Source: Oidiodendron maius Zn
Lineage: Eukaryota; Ascomycota; Leotiomycetes; Myxotrichaceae
DNA: 64,000 bases
Direction: 5' to 3'
Assembly (NCBI GenBank): GCA_000827325.1
Contig: KN832873.1
Coordinates: 1,440,245-1,504,244, forward strand
Under the pieces are notes generated by a model, which was not told the origin of the DNA, searched no databases, and saw only the letters and a program-made list of their open reading frames with translations. The stretch's first letter is position 1. Each line of letters starts with the position of its first letter. The translations under genes and the position numbers were made by a program. Positions 58,927 through 64,000 of the stretch are shown here, in pieces.

Positions 58927-60328
58927 AAGGGATACAGGAAGAAGAGATAGACGTGGCGTCTGAGGTGGTGACATGTAATCTCGTCGCCCGGATTATTAGA
59001 TGGACGCATTAGTAACTGGGAGGAAGATTACCGTACAGGACTGCACCGCACTGCGCTGCAGGTTGCTCTCTCCAACGGGCGCATCGGGATAGTCAGTAGC
59101 AGACTCGCTTGCATTGCCCAACTGGGCAATGAAGTTACCAAACATAGATTAGCCCACATCTGGCCTCCGCGACCTCTCCTCCTGCGGTGAGATCGTACAC
59201 ATCCTCTCTGCGCATTACCACCTGCGAACACCAGCACCCCACGGGCGGCACGACGACTCGCACGTCGATGTATAATTCTATATATAATCTGCCACCCTTA
59301 TCGCCAAGGCCGGGGGAGCGGGCGAGGCTAGCAGCATTCTTGACTAATACGGGCTAGCGCGCAGGAGATTGAGCCAGAGCACGGGCCAGCCGCTGATAAG
59401 GTTCGCGGACAGCATTGGAGGTTGGTCCCCAACGTCGTTTCTCATTACTGCATCGATCCACGGACGCTGACCCGGGGGCCCTGATGAGGGAGATGAGAGA
59501 GCTGAGAGGAGGAGATGAGCACGAGACTGTACGACGACGAGAGCGTCTCTTTCTCTCTGTCTCTGCGAATGGATGGCTGAATGGGGGCGCGCGCCGCCAT
59601 GCCCCGTCCCCGAGGTAGAAGGAGATGCGGCTCGTATCTCACCCACGATGGCCACCAAAAGAAAAGAAATGAAAAGAAAAGAAAATGGACCGTTGAAATA
59701 ACGCCGCAAGGGTCCCTCTGACACGCATCCTCGTCGTGCATACGTATCCATGCTGACCATGTCCTGTACGGTACGAGGTATAGCCACAAACTCACGCTGG
59801 GAGCGGGAACATCTGCAAGGGCATTGGCGACTTGGGCTCTATCTCGTGGGGCCAGAGAGCAGCTAGACAGGACCAGAACACGCACGAGAATGCCTCGCAG
59901 AACCTTACCATGTACTTTCCCTACGCGGGACCGACCACACCCAGCCTGGGTACACTGTACTCTACTGTACATTACCGTCCCCGACACCACCGTTGCCCTC
60001 CGATACGTACCGTCCGCTACCCATGTCGGCGTCTATGATTATGTTTCCCAATTATTCAAGGATCCCGGAGCTTTGTCGTGCGAGCTTCGATAGAGATAAG
60101 CTTTCTCGCTGAGCTCCACTGCTATAAGCTTGGCCTTTTCCTTCCGTCGAGCATGCCAAGCTCTGTCTCCCCCCCATCTCCTACTGTCGACTCTCGCGCT
60201 CTCAGGAGTTCAATCACCGCTGTCGTCGGTCCCCTCGCGCGCACGCACGAGCCTGAAAGCCAAGAAATAATTTAGAAAAACCACCCAAAAAGCTCCCTCT
60301 GACCGCTGACCGCGTCCAAACCTCTAAG
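58927..60328. promoter_or_regulatory. Promoter region of the ammonium transporter
   Basis: 1.4 kb with no supported gene. It includes a purine-rich aaaagaaaag tract (about 59658-59693), a pyrimidine-rich leader (about 60120-60200) and a pair of GATA sites (annotated separately). Long transcription leaders are usual for nitrogen-regulated transporters. Confidence 0.55.
60088..60099 (+). promoter_or_regulatory. Adjacent pair of AreA-type GATA sites
   Basis: CGATAG (60088-60093) is followed directly by AGATAA (60094-60099); both fit HGATAR. They lie about 230 bp upstream of the ammonium transporter start, where AreA activation under nitrogen limitation would be expected. Binding is inferred. 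Confidence 0.6.
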
Positions 60329-61958
60329 ATGTCGGTCCTGGGCAATGTCGGATCCGAGTACAACTTCACCACCACGGACTGGCTGGATACCGGCGACAAT
60401 GCCTGGCAGCTGACGGCCGCCACGCTCGTCGGCCTCCAGAGCGTGCCGGGCCTCGTTATCCTGTGTGTGCTCCTCCAGCTCCCCCTCCAGCGTCGCAAGA
60501 CTCGTTATTAACCGCGTAAACCCAGATATGCGGGTCTCATGCGTAATAAATGGGCCATAAACAGCGCCTTCATGGCCTTCTACGGCTTTGCTGCCACGCT
60601 GATCACCTGGGTCCTCTGGGCGTACAAGATGAGCTTCGGCATCTACATGCTGCCATTCGTTGGCCGGCCCGGCCCTGTGGTGACCATGGCGCAAGAGCTC
60701 GGCCAGTCGCAGCTCCCATCCACATCGCCCGTCTTGTTCCAGAACTTCCCCCTCTCCACAATGGTCTATTTCCAGTTCGTCTTCGCCGCCATCACCGTCA
60801 TCATCTTGGCCGGCGCCGTCCTCGGTCGCATGAACTTCACCGCCTGGATGATTTTCGTCCCTCTCTGGATCACCTTCTGCTACTCCATTGGCGCCTACTC
60901 GCTATGGGGAGGCGGATTTCTCTTCCAGATGGGCGTCATCGACTACTCTGGTGGCTATGTCATTCACGTCTCCTCCGGCACCGCTGGATTCGTAGCCGCG
61001 CATTGGGTCGGGCCCCGACTGAAGGAGGATCGCGAGGATGGTCGCCCAAGCAATTATATGGCCGTCCTGATCGGCGCGGGCCTTCTCTGGCTGGGCTGGA
61101 ACGGCTTCAATGGTGGAGATCCATATGCGGCCTCCGCTGATGCGGGCGCCGCCGTTCTCAATACCAACATCACCACCGCCATGTCTCTGCTCTGCTGGAC
61201 CATCTGCGATATAATCTACTACAAGAAGCCTTCCGTTATTGGCGCCATCCAGGGGATGATCACGGGACTCGTCGCCATCACTCCGGCTGCCGGTGTCGTG
61301 GCGGGTTGGGGCGCCATCATCATTGGCTTTGCAAGTGGCACTATCCCTTGGCTCAGTATGAACATTATGGGCAAGAAAGTTGCGTACTTCCGCAAGATTG
61401 ACGACACCCTCGGCATCTTCCATACACACTGCGTTGCCGGGTTTGTCGGTGGCTTCTGCTCCGGTTTGTTTGCCACGAGCCAAGGCACTGCTGCCTTTGG
61501 TCTTACCAATCCTGGCGGTGCGATTGATGGAAATGGAAAGCAGGTCTGGCTCCAGTAAGTTTCTGCCTTCTTTGCGTTTGCCTTCCCCATATTGCTAAGT
61601 GGTCTGGTTCACCCTTCTCCCTACTAACAATAAATGCAGAATTGTCGGCTTCCTCTTCATCGTCGGCTGGGACACTGTCTGGACATCCCTCATTCTTTGC
61701 TTCATCAAATACGTCCTGCGCATCCCCCTTCGAATGTCTGAGGAGGAGCTCGCTGCGGGCAGCGACATGATCCACGGCGAGGCAGCATACGTCCTCGGAC
61801 CATGCGAGGCACACGAGCACCTACTGGCTGGCAATTATGTCAGGAGATCAGACACCAACCAGGGTGAGTTGGGTTTGGGAGGCGTGACGATAGGACAAGA
61901 CCCTCAGGCAGTGGACAAGCAGAGTAGCAGTGGAACCCCGGAGGGGAAGCGGGATTAA
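60329..61958 (+). CDS. Ammonium transporter (AMT/MEP family, Mep2-like)
   Basis: Exons 60329-60462, 60526-61554 and 61640-61958 give 493 residues; introns of 63 and 85 bp keep frame. It imports ammonium at the plasma membrane and has 11 helices. The N-terminus is [20 protein letters not shown] then [20 protein letters not shown], matching helix 1. The core contains [23 protein letters not shown] and the segment [20 protein letters not shown]. The twin pore His residues are at about 192 (VIHVSSG) and 346 (HTHCVAG), as in the Mep2 class. The C-terminal cytosolic tail (about 80 residues) starts after [12 protein letters not shown]. The position within the family (MeaA or MepA type) is not settled. 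Two GATA sites upstream fit nitrogen control. Confidence 0.93.
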
Positions 61959-62156
61959 GACATAGGTATTAGATTGTTATCAGACAAGATTGTTGTTATA
62001 CAGGATGCAGTTGTCCATAGTTGTAATCAGCTAAGCTAGTTAATATACCGCATATAGTTTCAGCACATGTCACCCAGAGGCATGGCCTTGCCCAACGTGC
62101 CTTATCATAGCTACATTGTCTAAGAGACTAATAATAAACTTACAACTAAGCTCGCA

Positions 62157-62345
62157 CTAGTACATCTCCTTCTGGCGTATTGTGTCAAGAATAGAATTCA
62201 TATCTGCTGCAGTTTGAGGCGTGTTGATATATGCTCTCTGTTCGCCCGTGGTGTCAACGCAAGCCCTAGCCAAATTGCGAGATCTGGTGAACATTTCGCC
62301 AGCCCGGAAAAGGTGATCCAGGAATGACGCATTTGTTACCGGCAC
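62157..62345 (-). pseudogene. Fragment of a TAP-like alpha/beta hydrolase
   Basis: About 62 codons on the minus strand read FLDHLFRAGEMFTRSRNLAR, then ACVDTTGEQRAYINTPQTAA and DMNSILDTIRQKEMY before a stop. This equals the segment just before the nucleophile elbow in secreted TAP/prolyl-aminopeptidase-like alpha/beta hydrolases, where relatives continue with WGFSYGT. The nucleophile Ser and everything after it are missing, and I see no start or signal peptide upstream. It is a leftover piece of a gene of some 600 residues. Confidence 0.6.
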
Positions 62346-64000
62346 GAGCGAAGTTGAATTGACAGCGATATCGCATTGTTATGATATCAAAACTACGTTC
62401 TCGGCAGACAATTCCTCATATATAGCCTCTTTGCTCAATCTAAGTCTCTTATCACCATTTCTCTTTCAAGCTCACCAATTTTATCGAAATCAAAATTCTA
62501 ACATCCTCCCGTCTGGCAAGGGCATTCTCATGGGCCCGTATGTATTTCTCTCAATTCTCTGCCGTGAAAATTCGAAGTATGCCAGTTTTTAGGTCATATT
62601 TAAGCCGCGCGAATAATTCCTGTGTATTCCTTGCAGCTCTATCGATCGAGACAATGGACTTTCGATAGTGGCAACTTCTCCTAAGGAGAGGAAGTGGCTG
62701 TGGGAGCTACGTACAGTACATAAGTAGAGTAGTTGAAGACTCCGCCAGCGTTGCAGCCCGAGGCCATAATAGAAATCACGACGGAATAGTAACAGTGCTA
62801 GGAAGAAGAATGACTGAATGGATAAGTAACCGAGTATTAAGTATTTGTTACTGTCCTGTGTTTGTGGTGGTGGTATTAGGAGTTGCTGCTGCTGATGCCA
62901 GGGTGACGCTGCCAAGAGCCGGTGACCGCACTAGTACCTGAGGTGGAGTGACCCACAACGGAACTACCGCAATTGGCCACTAGTACTGGCATTCAGTGGC
63001 TCCGTTATCTCCCAGTACGCACTGTGCTGCACTTATTTACTTATAAGCAATTTCTTCATCGACCCTTCATCAAACATGCACCACATTATGGGGAGCTACG
63101 AAAGGTATAACAATACCACAGAGAGCCATAAGTGAAAACCTGATATTTTAATCCTGAATCGGCAGTTGACAACACTAGCTTGGGGGAGCTGGCCGGCGAT
63201 TGTGACTAGTATATCTGAGATTAGAAGAGGGAAACAGGTACGCCCGCAAACAGGTACACCAACTTCGGATAGAGTCTTGATGGTTGCTTCTACCCGCGCA
63301 ATAAATAGTTATTAGCGGTAATACGACTACTCTAGTGGCAAAGGCTCATTAGGATATTCAGCTGAACGGCGACTCCGAATAAGTGGCAATATACTGACCA
63401 AGCCAGCTGAAGCAACTGAGCAGCTGAAGAAGGTGGCAAAATAGGGGGTTGCTGAATAAGGCTTTGCCTTGTGTATATAAGGATCCTGGAGACCTAGTAT
63501 TAAGGAAGCAGCGCTTTCTGAGTCTTTTGAATTGATCCCTTTTATTCGATATTATATTGCTGTATAGTGAGCCTGAGTTGCCGCTGACAATAGTTTTAAT
63601 TACTAAAATGGATATGGCTAGCCCTATTACAAAGCGTTTAAGTCGTGCTTGGAAGCTGTCTGGTCCAATCTGTGATGCGGATTTCTCAGCACAAAATGCT
63701 GCCAAGCCAGAAAGTGCCTATTAGTTCGCTGGTAATTCTTGTGGACGATTGGATTCAGAGGTAAGGACGTGAATGAAAAATGCAACACGAGCTATACTGT
63801 AACCTCCAAGGCAGGTAGAGAGTATATACTCTGGACTCCTTTGCAACACTACAACAAGCGCGGGGTCGAGTATTCTGCGTAATCGTATTGGCTCTGGAGG
63901 AAGTAGTGATAGTAGTAAATCGGAGAGTCCCGGCTAGCCCAGTGTTACTCTAACTATGTCTGGGATGGGAACGATACAGATCAAGTAAGGTCTCCCAGCA
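62346..64000. other. Unassigned AT-rich end of the window
   Basis: 1.65 kb with only short unsupported frames. The stretch 63358-63720 is open on the minus strand for 115 codons but shows no family character; on the plus strand it is broken by several stops. It may contain old repeat-derived sequence, but I cannot name one. Confidence 0.5.

Noticed and set aside
60902-61483. Antisense frame of 193 codons in the ammonium transporter
   Set aside because: It is the mirror of a GC-rich coding region with strong third-position bias; the sense strand is clearly the transporter.
63358-63705. Minus-strand frame of 115 codons near the window end, considered as a transposase piece
   Set aside because: No motif of any transposase family could be recognised on either strand.

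Overview
The window looks like nuclear DNA of a filamentous ascomycete (Pezizomycotina), most likely a Eurotiomycete near Aspergillus, Penicillium or Talaromyces. The genes are intron-rich with short GT-AG introns (mostly 45-90 bp, often with CTAAC/CTAAT-like branch sites). They include fungus-specific families: a Yor1-type ABC transporter, a siderophore transporter, sphingolipid C9-methyltransferase, Pan1 and a zinc-cluster-less regulator. The exact genus is inference. I saw no rRNA, tRNA, CRISPR array or virus-like element. All exon joins below were read by eye and checked for frame continuity across each intron.

Layout. 1-4455 (-): Yor1-type ABC exporter, cut at its C-terminus by the window edge. 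5.9-6.9 kb: a decayed AsaB/CmcJ-family gene. 7.3-7.7 kb: a hairpin-rich, A/T-tailed repeat-like patch. 7.8-26.3 kb is a housekeeping block: COQ10 (-), tRNA m3C methyltransferase (+), a coiled-coil/ubiquitin-like-domain protein (-), EMC2 (-), AP-3 delta (+), GPI3/PIG-A (+), a lysine-rich nucleolar-type protein (+) and RAMP4/Ysy6 (-). A small membrane protein (+) at 26.6-27.0 kb closes it. 27.5-42.8 kb is accessory in character: a siderophore-iron transporter with two perfect SreA-type sites upstream, a zinc-cluster-less transcription-factor-like protein, a decayed beta-carbonic anhydrase, a Dal5-family permease, an unidentified relic, another MFS transporter and a TauD-type dioxygenase, separated by long AT-rich gaps. 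43.2-52.6 kb: a BRCT protein, an unidentified small protein, sphingolipid C9-methyltransferase and Pan1. 53.8-62.3 kb: a dienelactone-hydrolase relic, a DHA1 MFS transporter, a PhyH-family dioxygenase, an ammonium transporter and an alpha/beta-hydrolase fragment. I could not assign anything in 62.35-64.0 kb.

How the genes relate. Several housekeeping genes serve the secretory and endomembrane system (EMC2, RAMP4, GPI3, AP-3 delta, Pan1, sphingolipid methylation), but adjacency alone does not make them a pathway. The accessory genes are mainly nutrient uptake and oxidation: iron via siderophores, ammonium, organic anions, and 2-oxoglutarate oxygenation. The relics suggest metabolic gene decay between them. 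The most unusual points are an AP-3 delta start codon that is itself split by an intron, a RAMP4 gene whose first coding exon is only the ATG, the inverted pair of SreA sites next to a regulator-like gene, and five decayed or fragmentary genes, four of them recognisable enzymes.
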